DNA from: Rhodobacter sp.
GTDB taxonomy: Bacteria; Pseudomonadota; Alphaproteobacteria; Rhodobacterales; Rhodobacteraceae
Assembly: GCA_027489175.1 (NCBI GenBank)
Contig: JAIYAE010000004.1
Location: 186,001-250,000 of the forward strand
Length of the DNA stretch: 64,000 nt
Direction: 5' to 3'
Shown piece after piece: positions 18,700 through 27,677 of this stretch. A model generated the notes under the pieces. That model was not told where the DNA came from, ran no database searches, and worked only from the letters and a program-made list of their open reading frames with translations. The position numbers and the translations under genes are program-made. Positions within the stretch are counted from its first letter, which is position 1; each line of letters begins with the position of its first letter.

Positions 18700-19432
18700 C
18701 GCGCTCTCCGATCCGGGCCATGGCGGCGGTGAAGGCGGGAAGCACCGAGCCGGGCGGGCCATCGGCAGCGATGCGGCCACCCTCAAGCCAAAGCACGCGG
18801 TCGGCGGTGGCCAGGGTGGCGGGATCGTGGGTGATCGTGACCAGCCGCTGCGGCAGGGCTGCAAAGCGGCGGGCGAGGCGGGCCTGCGTCGGCAGGTCAA
18901 GGCCGGCAAGCGGTTCGTCCAGCAGGATCGTGCGCGGCTGCATCAGAAGCACGGCCAAAAGGCAAAGATAGTGCCTTTGCCCCTGGCTTAGGGTCGAGAC
19001 CGGCACCTTCGCCCAATGTGCCCGCCCCTCAGCCGCCAGGGCTTCCTGCGCGAGGGCCAGCGCCTTCGCTTGGGGTTGGCCCTGCTGGACCAGACCGAAG
19101 GCAAGCTCTTCTTCCACCGTGGGAAACAGAATCTGATGATCGGGGTTCTGGAACAGAATGCCAAGGGCGCCAAGCGCAGCCTTGCGGTTGGTGAAGGGAT
19201 CTATCCCCTCGATGCGGACGATGCCGCTGTCTGGTGCGATCAACCCGGTGATCAGCCGCAGGAGGGTGGTCTTGCCCGATCCGTTGCGCCCGAGGATCCC
19301 GATCCGCTCTTCAGTCAAGGTCAGGCTGATGTGGTCCAGCACCACGCGCCCGGCCAGGGTCACGCAGGCCGCATCCATAAGGATGCCATCTTGCCGGGAG
19401 GAAAGGGCGGTGGGCGGAAGCGGGTCAGGCAT
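18674..19432 (-). CDS. bioM: Biotin ECF transporter ATPase BioM
   Basis: 252-residue ABC ATPase with Walker A 'GRNGSGKTT', Q-loop 'LFQNPDHQILFPTVEEEL', signature 'LSQGQRHYL', Walker B 'TILLDEPLAGLD' and switch His 'VTITHD'. The 'NPDHQ' Q-loop is typical of ECF-type ATPases. Start chosen at ATG 19432 (MPDPLPPTAL), where the fold needs residues just before 'ILMDAACV'; ATG 19378 is an alternative 18 codons shorter. Neither has a strong ribosome-binding site. First gene of the leftward bioMNY operon. Confidence 0.9.
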   Translation of the reverse strand: MPDPLPPTALSSRQDGILMDAACVTLAGRVVLDHISLTLTEERIGILGRNGSGKTTLLRLITGLIAPDSGIVRIEGIDPFTNRKAALGALGILFQNPDHQILFPTVEEELAFGLVQQGQPQAKALALAQEALAAEGRAHWAKVPVSTLSQGQRHYLCLLAVLLMQPRTILLDEPLAGLDLPTQARLARRFAALPQRLVTITHDPATLATADRVLWLEGGRIAADGPPGSVLPAFTAAMARIGERDADADLAG

Positions 19433-19510
19433 GGGCGGCCTTGCAGGGACTGGTCGCCCTTCTAGCCGCTGGGCCTGCGGGTGAAAAGGGCGCGTCATGC
19501 GCAGCCCACC

Positions 19511-19545
19511 CAAAGAAAAGTGCCCGAGGTTTTCACCCCGGGCAC
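19511..19545 (-). terminator. Rho-independent terminator of the 19571-19831 lipoprotein gene
   Basis: Arms 19520-19529 and 19536-19545 form a 10-bp stem with one mismatch and a 6-nt loop. Read on the minus strand it is followed by a T-rich tail (cttttcttt). It lies 26 bp beyond the lipoprotein stop and before the bioM start, separating the two leftward units. Confidence 0.75.
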
Positions 19546-19570
19546 GGAAACGCTCATCCGCAGATCGGGA

Positions 19571-19831
19571 TCAGCAAGCGGCGATGTATTCGCGGCCGTA
19601 CTGGTCACGGTAGCGGCACTGGCCTTGCTGCTGGGCCGGCCCAAGCAGGGTGGCGGCGGTCGCACCGACCACGGCACCGACGATGGCACCCTTGGCGCGG
19701 TCGTCGCCCGAAGACACGGCGGCACCGACAGCGGCCCCGCCCACGGTTCCGATGGCAAGTTGCTGTTCAGCCGGGGTGCAGGCCGCCAGTGTCAGGGCCG
19801 CAGCGGGAATGATGAAAAAGGCACGAGTCAT
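19571..19831 (-). CDS. Glycine-zipper outer-membrane-type lipoprotein
   Basis: 86 residues from ATG 19831 (MTRAFFIIPAAAL), preceded by AAGGAGC. A signal peptide ends in the lipobox 'LAAC' (Cys about 18). The mature part contains an alternating Gly/Ala segment 'GTVGGAAVGAAV...GAIVGAVVGATAATL', a glycine-zipper typical of small membrane-associated lipoproteins. It ends in 'CRYRDQYGREYIAAC', with two Cys that could form a disulfide. Monocistronic with its own terminator. Specific function unknown. Confidence 0.8.
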   Translation of the reverse strand: MTRAFFIIPAAALTLAACTPAEQQLAIGTVGGAAVGAAVSSGDDRAKGAIVGAVVGATAATLLGPAQQQGQCRYRDQYGREYIAAC

Positions 19832-19948
19832 GTTCTTGCTCCTTACGGCGAAAGGCCGTTGCCCGGGCACCTTATGCCCGTAGGTCGGGCTTGCCAACAG
19901 GGTCAGGCCCCGATCGGCGGGGCGTTGCTGCCACTTTGGCGAGGGCAG

Positions 19949-21103
19949 TCAGAACCGGACGCGCCCGCCGCCGTGCTGGCTGGCAAAGGCCATCGCGCGG
20001 TCGTAGGCCGGGCGCATGTCGGGGTTCAGAAGCGGGCGCTGCGCGGCAACCTGGTAGACATGGCCGGGGTTGACGTTGGCTTCGTTCAGAAGCGGCCCTT
20101 CGTCGGTCAGGAACACATCCCAGCCCAGAATGCCGTGGCCGGGAAAGGCCTCATGCCCCAAGCGGCACAGGTTCAGCGCCTGATCCCAATCGGGCAGGGT
20201 AAAGCCCAGGAACGTCGCCTCCGGGTCATTGCCGCAGAACATGTCAGGGGCCAGCGGGTCGCGCAGGGACCGCAGCTTGACGACCTGACCCGAGGCAAGG
20301 TCGATCAGCCCCCAGATCCGGGCCTCCAGCGCGTCACCGTCATGCATGGCTGACTTGGCTGGCAGGCGGATGACGGCATACCAAGGCTCAATCCCACGCT
20401 CGGTCTGCAGGGTCACGATCCGGACGGAGGCCATCGCCGCGCCGACATGCCGGCGCAGCCCAGCCTCGCACTGGTAAAACGGTTGGAACAGGTAACCGGC
20501 GGCCCAATCGGCCGCAATCTCGGCGGCGAGATCGGCAATGGGGGCGGTCTTGCCGTTCAGAAACCGGACCTGATCGGCACCAGCCTTGGCCCCGATCATC
20601 GCGGCCCCCCTGGCAAAACTGTCCGAGCGGGGCTTGCCGAAGACCGGCAGGTTTGCCGGGTCCGACAGGAAGTCAGCGATTTCGCCGGCCGAGCGGAGCG
20701 GGCGAAGACCGGTCAGCCCGGCAAGGTTCCGGTCAGGCTTTGGCAGATAGGCGGCGACCGTGCGGGTCACGGGCAGGCCCTTTGCGGTCAATATCGCCTC
20801 GGTCCGGGCCTTGTCGTTCAGGATATGGGTGACAATCCCGCGCGCGGGCATCTGAAACGCGGTGTTGAAGACCCGGGTCCGGCGGTTCGGCAGGAACCCC
20901 TTCAGAAAGGCCCGGCCCCGGTCTTTGCGCCATAGGGCATAGGTGAAGTATTCCTCGGGCCTGACCCCCTGCCGCGACAGAACCAGCCGAACCAGATCAA
21001 AAGCCTGCCGCACCGGCCCCGGGCCACCCTTTCGCGCCAGCGCCTCGACCGAGGCCATGAGGTCGATTCCGCCAGCCTCGGCCGTTTCGGTCAGATAACC
21101 CAT
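19949..21103 (-). CDS. ATP-grasp protein of the sugar-transfer-associated type
   Basis: 384 residues. The C-terminal half has ATP-grasp features: a conserved 'FGKPRSDSFARG' segment near 157, and the metal-binding 'GWDVFLTDEGPLLNEANVNPG' near 333-353, where Asp, Glu and Asn coordinate Mg-ATP. This matches the family named sugar-transfer associated ATP-grasp, usually found near capsule or glycan genes. Here it starts only 6 bp after the gabT stop on the same strand, so the two are probably co-translated. The substrate is unknown. Confidence 0.75.
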   Translation of the reverse strand: MGYLTETAEAGGIDLMASVEALARKGGPGPVRQAFDLVRLVLSRQGVRPEEYFTYALWRKDRGRAFLKGFLPNRRTRVFNTAFQMPARGIVTHILNDKARTEAILTAKGLPVTRTVAAYLPKPDRNLAGLTGLRPLRSAGEIADFLSDPANLPVFGKPRSDSFARGAAMIGAKAGADQVRFLNGKTAPIADLAAEIAADWAAGYLFQPFYQCEAGLRRHVGAAMASVRIVTLQTERGIEPWYAVIRLPAKSAMHDGDALEARIWGLIDLASGQVVKLRSLRDPLAPDMFCGNDPEATFLGFTLPDWDQALNLCRLGHEAFPGHGILGWDVFLTDEGPLLNEANVNPGHVYQVAAQRPLLNPDMRPAYDRAMAFASQHGGGRVRF

Positions 21104-21108
21104 TCCGG

Positions 21109-22386
21109 TCAGGCGCTTCGGGCGGCAGCGACCGAGGCTTCCAGAATGTCCATCGCTTCGGCGAAATGGGCGTCGGGGATGGTGATCGGGGCCAGGAAGC
21201 GGACGACGTTGCCATAGACGCCGCAGGTCAGAAGGATCAGCCCGCGCTTCTGCGCTTCCAGCCGCACCCGGCCGGTAAAGCCTGCGTCAGGTTCGTGCGT
21301 CGTGGGGTTGGCGAACTCGACGGCGACCATGAAGCCCGGGCCGCGGATGTCGATGATCTCGGGCGCGGTGGCGCGGATCGCCTCAAGCCGTTGCTTCAGG
21401 CGGCTGCCCAGTTCATTGGCGCGGGCGCAAAGGTCTTCTTCCTCGATCACGTCAAGCACGGCGTTGGCAGCGGCGATGCCAAGGGGGTTGCCGGCATAGG
21501 TGCCGCCAAGCCCGCCGGGGTTGGAGGCGTCCATCAAGTCCGCCCGGCCCGTGACGGCAGCCAGCGGCAGGCCACCGGCAAGGCCCTTGGCCATCGTGGT
21601 CAGGTCGGCGGCAACACCGTAGGCCTCCATCGCGAAAAGGGCGCCGGTGCGGGCGAAGCCGGTCTGCACCTCATCGGCGATCATCACGATGCCATGCTTG
21701 TCACAAAGCGCCCGGATCGCGCGGACCAGATCGGTGGGCGCGGGGTAGAAGCCACCTTCGCCCTGCACCGGTTCAAAGATGATCGCGGCGACGCGGGCAG
21801 GGTCAAGGTCAGCCTTGAAGAGCTTTTCCATCCCCTTCATCGCATCGGCGGTCGAAATGCCATGCGGGTCCATCGGGAAGGGGACGTGGTAGACATCGGG
21901 CATCATCGCGCCGAAGCCTTTCTTGTAGGGCTCCACCTTGCCGGTCAGCGACATCCCCATGAACGTCCGTCCATGAAAGCCCCCGCCAAAGGCAATGACA
22001 GCATTGCGGCCCGTTGCGATGCGGGCGATCTTGACCGCGTTCTCACAAGCCTCGGCACCCGTGGTGACGAAGATGGTCTTCTTCTTGAAATCGCCGGGGA
22101 CCTTGTCGTTCAGCCGCTCAGCCAGCCGGATGTAGTTTTCGTACGGCATCACCTGATGGCAGGTGTGGGTGAACTTGGTCATCTGGTTGGCCACGGCGGC
22201 CATGACCTTCGGGTGGCAATGCCCGGTGTTCACCACCGCGATCCCGGCGGCAAAGTCGATGTAGCGGTTGCCTTCGATATCCCAGACCTCGGCATTCAAT
22301 GCGCGATCGGCATAGATCTGCGTCATCATGCCCACCCCGCGTGAGATGGCATCGTCACGGCGCTTGGCGACTTCGGCGTTCAGCAT
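21109..22386 (-). CDS. gabT: 4-aminobutyrate--2-oxoglutarate transaminase
   Basis: 425 residues from ATG 22386 (MLNAEVAKRRDD), preceded by GGGAG. This matches the 426 residues of E. coli GabT; the longer frame adds an unconserved leader. It is a PLP-dependent class III aminotransferase with Lys267 in 'TTMAKGLAGGLP', 'TTGAEACENAVKIAR' and 'IADEVQTGFARTG'. It converts GABA to succinate semialdehyde. gabD is not in the window. The ATP-grasp gene follows after 5 bp. 5-aminovalerate or beta-alanine are alternative amino donors. Confidence 0.92.
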   Translation of the reverse strand: MLNAEVAKRRDDAISRGVGMMTQIYADRALNAEVWDIEGNRYIDFAAGIAVVNTGHCHPKVMAAVANQMTKFTHTCHQVMPYENYIRLAERLNDKVPGDFKKKTIFVTTGAEACENAVKIARIATGRNAVIAFGGGFHGRTFMGMSLTGKVEPYKKGFGAMMPDVYHVPFPMDPHGISTADAMKGMEKLFKADLDPARVAAIIFEPVQGEGGFYPAPTDLVRAIRALCDKHGIVMIADEVQTGFARTGALFAMEAYGVAADLTTMAKGLAGGLPLAAVTGRADLMDASNPGGLGGTYAGNPLGIAAANAVLDVIEEEDLCARANELGSRLKQRLEAIRATAPEIIDIRGPGFMVAVEFANPTTHEPDAGFTGRVRLEAQKRGLILLTCGVYGNVVRFLAPITIPDAHFAEAMDILEASVAAARSA

Positions 22387-22598
22387 GGTCTTCGCTCCCG
22401 TTGCGACCCCGGGGCCTCGGAGTCTTTCCGCCATTTGATCAAAAATCGCGGGCGGGTTCAATCCATGATGATGTGACACTTTCAGCCATGCGTCAGAGCG
22501 CTTCGTGCGGGCGTATTTGGCAAAAGAGCAAGCGGGATTCAGGTTTCGTTAACCTTGCCGGGTGCAGGCTGAGAATCGTCTAGGGGTGGGGTCAAACC

Positions 22599-23756
22599 AT
22601 GGCGGATTGTCAGGTTTTGCAGCCGGAAACGGCGCTGTCGGGTGCGGAACGGCTGGATGCGCTGCGCCTTATCCGGTCGCGCCGGGTGGGGGCGGTCACC
22701 TGGCACCGGCTGATGGCAGAGCACGGCTCGGCCAAGGCGGCGCTGGCGGCGCTGCCGGGGATCGCCCGGGCCGCCGGGGTGGACAGCTATGAGATCTGCC
22801 CCCTTGGCGTGGTCGAGGCTGAAATGAAGCAAGGTGCCAAGGCTGGTGCCCGGCTTTTGGTCCATGGTGAGGCTGACTATCCCCGCGCGCTGATGGACTT
22901 GCCCGATGCGCCCCCAATCCTGTGGGCGCTGGGCGATGTCAGCCTTCTGAATCGCCCGGCGGTGGCGATGGTGGGCGCGCGCAATGCGTCGTCTCTGGGC
23001 ATGCGGATGGCGCGGCGGCTGGGGCAGGGGCTGGCGGCGGCAGGTTTTACCGTTGTCTCTGGCATGGCGCGCGGAATTGATGCCGAGGCGCATGCCGCAG
23101 CCATGGCTGAGGGCGATGCCAGCACGGTGGCCGTGATGGCTGGCGGAATCGATGTGATCTACCCGCCGGAAAACACCGCACTTGCCGCCGAGATCGCCGC
23201 AAAAGGCTGCCGGATCAGCGAACAGCCCCCGGGCCTTGATCCGCAGGCGCGGCACTTTCCGTTGCGCAACCGGTTGGTGTCGGGGCTGGCGCAGGCGGTG
23301 ATCGTGGTTGAGGCGGCGGCGAAATCCGGCAGTCTGATCACGGCGCGCACAGCCCTTGATCAGGGCCGAGACGTGATGGCTGTCCCGGGTCACCCGTTCG
23401 ATGCGCGCGCCGCGGGGTGCAACATGCTGATCCGTGACGGCGCGCTGCTGGTGCGGTCGGCCAATGATGTGCTTGAGGCGTTGGGGATGTCAGGACACGA
23501 CCCGGACGTGGAGGCTGAACCGCAGAGCCGGATGCCGGCGATGCTCGGCCCGATGCCGGCGCAGCGACCGCTGAAGGACATGGCACTCTTGCACAGCATG
23601 ATCCTCGCCCGCCTTGGCCCCAGCCCGCTGGCCGAAGACCAGCTGCTGCGCGATCTTGCGGTCAGCCCGGCCGAACTTGCGCCGGAACTTCTGTCGCTGG
23701 AGCTTGACGGCAGGATCGCCCGTCAGCCGGGCGGCCTGCTGGCACGGCTCGACTGA
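22599..23756 (+). CDS. dprA: DNA-processing protein DprA (Smf)
   Basis: 385 residues. The Rossmann-like DprA core (about 75-290) has 'VAMVGARNASSLGMRMARRL', 'VVSGMARGIDAEAHAAA' and 'FPLRNRLVSGLA'. A C-terminal winged-helix domain follows (about 320-385). DprA loads RecA on incoming single-stranded DNA during transformation; the gene is nearly universal and also present in bacteria not known to be competent. It precedes topA by 130 bp, the common bacterial order. Confidence 0.95.
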   Translation: MADCQVLQPETALSGAERLDALRLIRSRRVGAVTWHRLMAEHGSAKAALAALPGIARAAGVDSYEICPLGVVEAEMKQGAKAGARLLVHGEADYPRALMDLPDAPPILWALGDVSLLNRPAVAMVGARNASSLGMRMARRLGQGLAAAGFTVVSGMARGIDAEAHAAAMAEGDASTVAVMAGGIDVIYPPENTALAAEIAAKGCRISEQPPGLDPQARHFPLRNRLVSGLAQAVIVVEAAAKSGSLITARTALDQGRDVMAVPGHPFDARAAGCNMLIRDGALLVRSANDVLEALGMSGHDPDVEAEPQSRMPAMLGPMPAQRPLKDMALLHSMILARLGPSPLAEDQLLRDLAVSPAELAPELLSLELDGRIARQPGGLLARLD

Positions 23757-23886
23757 CGCAACAGGGGCCGGTCGCGCGGTTTCGTCCGGCTTGGCGGCCA
23801 GGCGCTGTCGGGCCCCGTTGACAAGCCCTGCGCTTGTCCCACATGGTGCGCGGCCATTCGCAGGGCCGTTGGAGAGTTGGGACAGC

Positions 23887-26514
23887 ATGCCAGTCGTCGT
23901 CGTGGAATCCCCCGCCAAGGCCAAGACAATCAACAAATATCTGGGACCGGACTTCACGGTCCTTGCCTCATACGGCCATGTCCGCGACCTGCCCGCCAAG
24001 GATGGATCGGTGGATACCGAACACGGCTTTGCCATGCAGTGGGAAATCGCCGCTGACAGCCGCAAGCACATCAAGGCGATCACCGAGGCACTGAAAACCG
24101 ATGATACGCTGATCCTGGCCACCGACCCTGACCGGGAGGGCGAGGCAATCAGCTGGCACTTGCAAGAGGCGCTCGCCTCCAGCCTGAAGAAGGGCAAGAC
24201 CGTCGCCCGCGTGACCTTCAACGCCATCACCAAGGATGCCGTGACCGAGGCGATGAAGCATCCCCGGCAGGTCGATCTGCCGCTGGTCGAGGCTTATCTT
24301 GCCCGCCGCGCGCTGGACTATCTGGTGGGCTTCACCCTGTCGCCCGTCCTCTGGCGCAAGCTGCCGGGGGCGAAGTCGGCGGGCCGCGTGCAGTCGGTCT
24401 GCCTGCGCCTGATCGTGGAGCGGGAACAGGAAATCGACGCTTTCCGCCCGCAGGAATACTGGACGGTGAAGGCCGTCCTGCAAACCCCGCGGGGCCAAGA
24501 ATATGAGGCGGTGCTGACCACGCTTGGCGGCAAGAAATTGTCAAAATTCGACATTCCGACGGCTGAGGCTGCCGAACTTGCGGTGCACGCTGTCACATCC
24601 CGAACACTGACCGTGGCCGCGGTTGAAGCAAAGCCCGCAACGCGCAACCCCTGGCCGCCCTTCATGACCTCAACCCTGCAGCAAGAGGCCAGCCGCAAGC
24701 ATGGCATGGGCGCCAAGCAATGCATGAACGCGGCACAGCGGCTGTATGAGGCGGGGCTGATCACCTACATGCGGACCGACGGGATCGACATGGCCCCCGA
24801 AGCGGTGATGTCCGCGCGCGATGAGATCAAGCGGCGGTTCGGGGCGTCCTACATTCCCGACAGCCCGCGCATGTACAAGAACAAGGCCAAGAACGCGCAA
24901 GAGGCCCACGAGTGCATCCGCCCGACCGATATGGCGGCGGCCCCGGAAAAGCTGCGTCTCGCCGATGCCGACCAGCGCAAGCTTTATGACCTGATCTGGA
25001 AGCGGACCATCGCGAGCCAAATGTCCGCCGCAAGGCTGGAGCGGACGGCCGTCGACATGGCCTCAGCCGATGGGCAGGTGGTGCTGCGGGCCAATGGTCA
25101 GGTCGTGCTGTTCGACGGCTTTCTGAAGATCTACGACGAAGGCCGTGATGATGAGGGCGACGATGAAGGCCGTCTGCCGCAGATCATGCAGGGTGAGGCG
25201 GCCGACAAGAAGGCGGTCACCCCGACGCAATCCTTCACCCAACCCCCGCCGCGCTATTCCGAGGCGACGCTGGTCAAGCGGATGGAAGAGCTGGGGATTG
25301 GCCGCCCTTCGACCTATGCCTCGGTGCTGACCACGATTCAGGACCGGGAATATGTCCGCAAGGACAAGAACCGCCTGATCCCCGAGGACAAGGGGCGGCT
25401 GGTGACGGCCTTCCTGACAAACTACTTCCGCAAGTATGTGGAGTATGACTTCACCGCCGACCTTGAGACGGAACTGGACGACGTCTCGGCCGGGGACCGC
25501 GATTACAAGGACGTGCTGGCCCGCTTCTGGCGCGATTTTTCGGCGGCTGTTGCTGAAACCGCCGATCTGCGGATTGGTGAGGTGCTGACCAAGATCGACG
25601 AATTCCTTGCCCCCCATCTTTACCCCTTGCGCGCCGATGGGTCTGATCCCCGGCAGTGCCAGGTCTGCGGGACGGGGCGGCTGCATCTGAAAACCTCACG
25701 CTCCGGGGGGGCGTTCATCGGCTGCGGGAACTATCCCGAATGCCGCTATACCCGGCCGATCTCGGGCGGTGAGGATGCGGGTGGCGTCGATGGCAAGGTG
25801 TTGGGCGAGGATGCTGCAGGCAACCCGATCAGCCTACGGTCCGGCCGCTTTGGCCCCTACGTCCAGCGCGGCGAGGCGACCGAGGCGCAGCCGAAACCCG
25901 ACCGCGCCAGCCTGCCCAAAGGCTGGAGTGCCGAGAGCCTGACGCTGGAGCGGGCGCTGGAGCTGTTATCCTTGCCGCGCCTGATCGGCGCCCACCCGGA
26001 AACCGGTGAGCCGGTTGAGGCGGCGATTGGCCGTTTCGGACCTTACGTCAAGCATGGCACGACCTATGCCAACATCCCCGATGTCGAGGAGGTGTTCACC
26101 ATCGGGATGAACCGGGCGATGGAGGTGCTGGCGCAGAAAGCGGCGGGGCGTCGGGGAGGGGCTACGGCCCCGGCAGGACCGCTGAAGGTGCTGGGCGCGC
26201 ATCCGGATGGGGGTGAGGTTCAGGTGATGCCGGGCCGCTATGGGCCCTATATCAAATGGGGCAAGGTCAATGCGACCCTGCCGAAAGAACTGACCCCAGA
26301 GGAGGTGACGCTGGAAGAGGCGCTGGCGCTGGTGGCGGAGAAGGCCGGAAAATCGGGCGGCAAGAAGAAGGCCGCGCCGAAGAAGGCGGCGGCGGCGGCC
26401 AAGCCTGCGGCCAAGAAAACCGCGCCGAAGAAGGCCGCCACAAAGACCGCTGTAACGAAGAAGGCGCCGGCGAAAAAGGCCGCAGCGAAGAAGGCGGCGA
26501 CCCCGGCTGGCTGA
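23887..26514 (+). CDS. topA: DNA topoisomerase I
   Basis: 875 residues from ATG 23887 (MPVVVVESPAKAKTI), where the Toprim domain begins; the 91-codon upstream extension overlaps dprA and is rejected. It has Toprim 'ATDPDREGEAISWH', the active-site Tyr294 in 'LITYMRTDG', one four-Cys zinc ribbon (starting Cys591, 'CQVCGTG...GCGNYPECRY') and several Topo_C/Toprim-like repeats ('GRFGPYV'). The last ~50 residues are a Lys/Ala-rich tail of the histone H1 type, common in alphaproteobacteria and likely to bind DNA. Confidence 0.97.
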   Translation: MPVVVVESPAKAKTINKYLGPDFTVLASYGHVRDLPAKDGSVDTEHGFAMQWEIAADSRKHIKAITEALKTDDTLILATDPDREGEAISWHLQEALASSLKKGKTVARVTFNAITKDAVTEAMKHPRQVDLPLVEAYLARRALDYLVGFTLSPVLWRKLPGAKSAGRVQSVCLRLIVEREQEIDAFRPQEYWTVKAVLQTPRGQEYEAVLTTLGGKKLSKFDIPTAEAAELAVHAVTSRTLTVAAVEAKPATRNPWPPFMTSTLQQEASRKHGMGAKQCMNAAQRLYEAGLITYMRTDGIDMAPEAVMSARDEIKRRFGASYIPDSPRMYKNKAKNAQEAHECIRPTDMAAAPEKLRLADADQRKLYDLIWKRTIASQMSAARLERTAVDMASADGQVVLRANGQVVLFDGFLKIYDEGRDDEGDDEGRLPQIMQGEAADKKAVTPTQSFTQPPPRYSEATLVKRMEELGIGRPSTYASVLTTIQDREYVRKDKNRLIPEDKGRLVTAFLTNYFRKYVEYDFTADLETELDDVSAGDRDYKDVLARFWRDFSAAVAETADLRIGEVLTKIDEFLAPHLYPLRADGSDPRQCQVCGTGRLHLKTSRSGGAFIGCGNYPECRYTRPISGGEDAGGVDGKVLGEDAAGNPISLRSGRFGPYVQRGEATEAQPKPDRASLPKGWSAESLTLERALELLSLPRLIGAHPETGEPVEAAIGRFGPYVKHGTTYANIPDVEEVFTIGMNRAMEVLAQKAAGRRGGATAPAGPLKVLGAHPDGGEVQVMPGRYGPYIKWGKVNATLPKELTPEEVTLEEALALVAEKAGKSGGKKKAAPKKAAAAAKPAAKKTAPKKAATKTAVTKKAPAKKAAAKKAATPAG

Positions 26515-26627
26515 GTGTCCCGGGCTGGGCAGATTCTGAGACCCTTTGAAATCAAGGGGTTGGTCTTTGATTTTAGGAGTTTCTTAACCTGCCGGGCCAA
26601 GGCCCGGTGCCGCGCGTGCCCGGCCAG

Positions 26628-27677
26628 TCAGCCGTGGCGCGGGTTCAGAAGGCGGCCCATGACATCCGTGCCGCGGATGACGCCCAGCCGTTCCCCGTTC
26701 TTGGCCACGACCAGCGTTGCGGCCCCGGCACGCAGCGCCTCCATCACCTGTTTCACCGGAGTTTCGGGGCCGATTTCCTGCCCCTCACCCGGGCCGGATA
26801 CCATCACGTCGCTGGCGGTCAGCACGCCGAGGGGGTTCATGTGGGCCACAAACTCGGCCACGTAATCGCTGACCGGGTTGGCGATGATATCCCGCGCGGT
26901 GCCGCATTGGACGATGCGACCGCCTTCCATCAGGGCGATGCGGTTGCCGATCTTGAACGCCTCATCCAGGTCGTGGCTTACGAAGATGATCGTGCGTTTC
27001 AGCTTGGCTTGCAGGTCGAGAAGTTCGTCCTGCAGTTTGGCGCGGATCAAAGGATCAAGGGCCGAAAACGGTTCATCCATCAGAAGGATCGGCGCTTCGG
27101 TGACAAAAGCGCGGGCGAGGCCCACGCGCTGCTGCATGCCGCCCGAAAGCTCTCCTACCTTGCGTTCGGCCCATTGTGTCAGGTTTACCAGCTGCAGCTG
27201 GGCGTCTACCCTGGGCGCGCGCTCTTCGGGGGAGAGACCTGAAAGCTCCAGCCCAAGCCCCACGTTTTCGCGCACCGTCCGCCAAGGCAGTAGGCCGAAT
27301 TGCTGAAACACCATCGCCACGCGCTGTTGCCGGATGCGGCGCAAGGTGACGGGGTCGGCGTTGGTCACGTCGATCAGCCCGTTGCCGTCAGACACATGCA
27401 CCGCGCCGCGACAGACCGGGTTCAGCCCGTTCACCGCGCGCAAAAGCGTGGATTTGCCCGACCCGGACAGCCCCATGAGCACGAGGATTTCGCCTGTCGC
27501 CACGTCAAGGCTGCAGTCATGCACGCCAAGCACCTGCCCGGTTGCGGCCTGGATGTCACCCCGGCTGCCGCCCCGGTCCATCAGGGGCAGGGCGCGCTCG
27601 GGGTTGTCGCCAAAGACGATGCAGACCTTGTCAAACCGCACCGCCAGCCCAGCGGTGGCCTTGGGATCATGGATCAT
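26628..27677 (-). CDS. choV: Choline ABC transporter ATP-binding protein
   Basis: 349-residue ATPase of the ProV/ChoV class. It has Walker A 'GLSGSGKSTLL', signature 'LSGGMQQRVGLARA', Walker B 'ILLMDEPFSALDPL' and a C-terminal regulatory part with a CBS-like segment. It carries the insertion 'DRGGSRGDIQAATGQVLGV' near the N-terminus that is typical of ChoV. Its start overlaps the choW stop by 4 bp. It powers high-affinity choline import; the topA gene converges on it. Confidence 0.92.
   Translation of the reverse strand: MIHDPKATAGLAVRFDKVCIVFGDNPERALPLMDRGGSRGDIQAATGQVLGVHDCSLDVATGEILVLMGLSGSGKSTLLRAVNGLNPVCRGAVHVSDGNGLIDVTNADPVTLRRIRQQRVAMVFQQFGLLPWRTVRENVGLGLELSGLSPEERAPRVDAQLQLVNLTQWAERKVGELSGGMQQRVGLARAFVTEAPILLMDEPFSALDPLIRAKLQDELLDLQAKLKRTIIFVSHDLDEAFKIGNRIALMEGGRIVQCGTARDIIANPVSDYVAEFVAHMNPLGVLTASDVMVSGPGEGQEIGPETPVKQVMEALRAGAATLVVAKNGERLGVIRGTDVMGRLLNPRHG

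Noticed and set aside
26355..26510. Repetitive aag/gcc codon stretch at the end of topA
   Set aside because: Not a DNA repeat element; it encodes the Lys/Ala-rich C-terminal tail common in alphaproteobacterial TopA.
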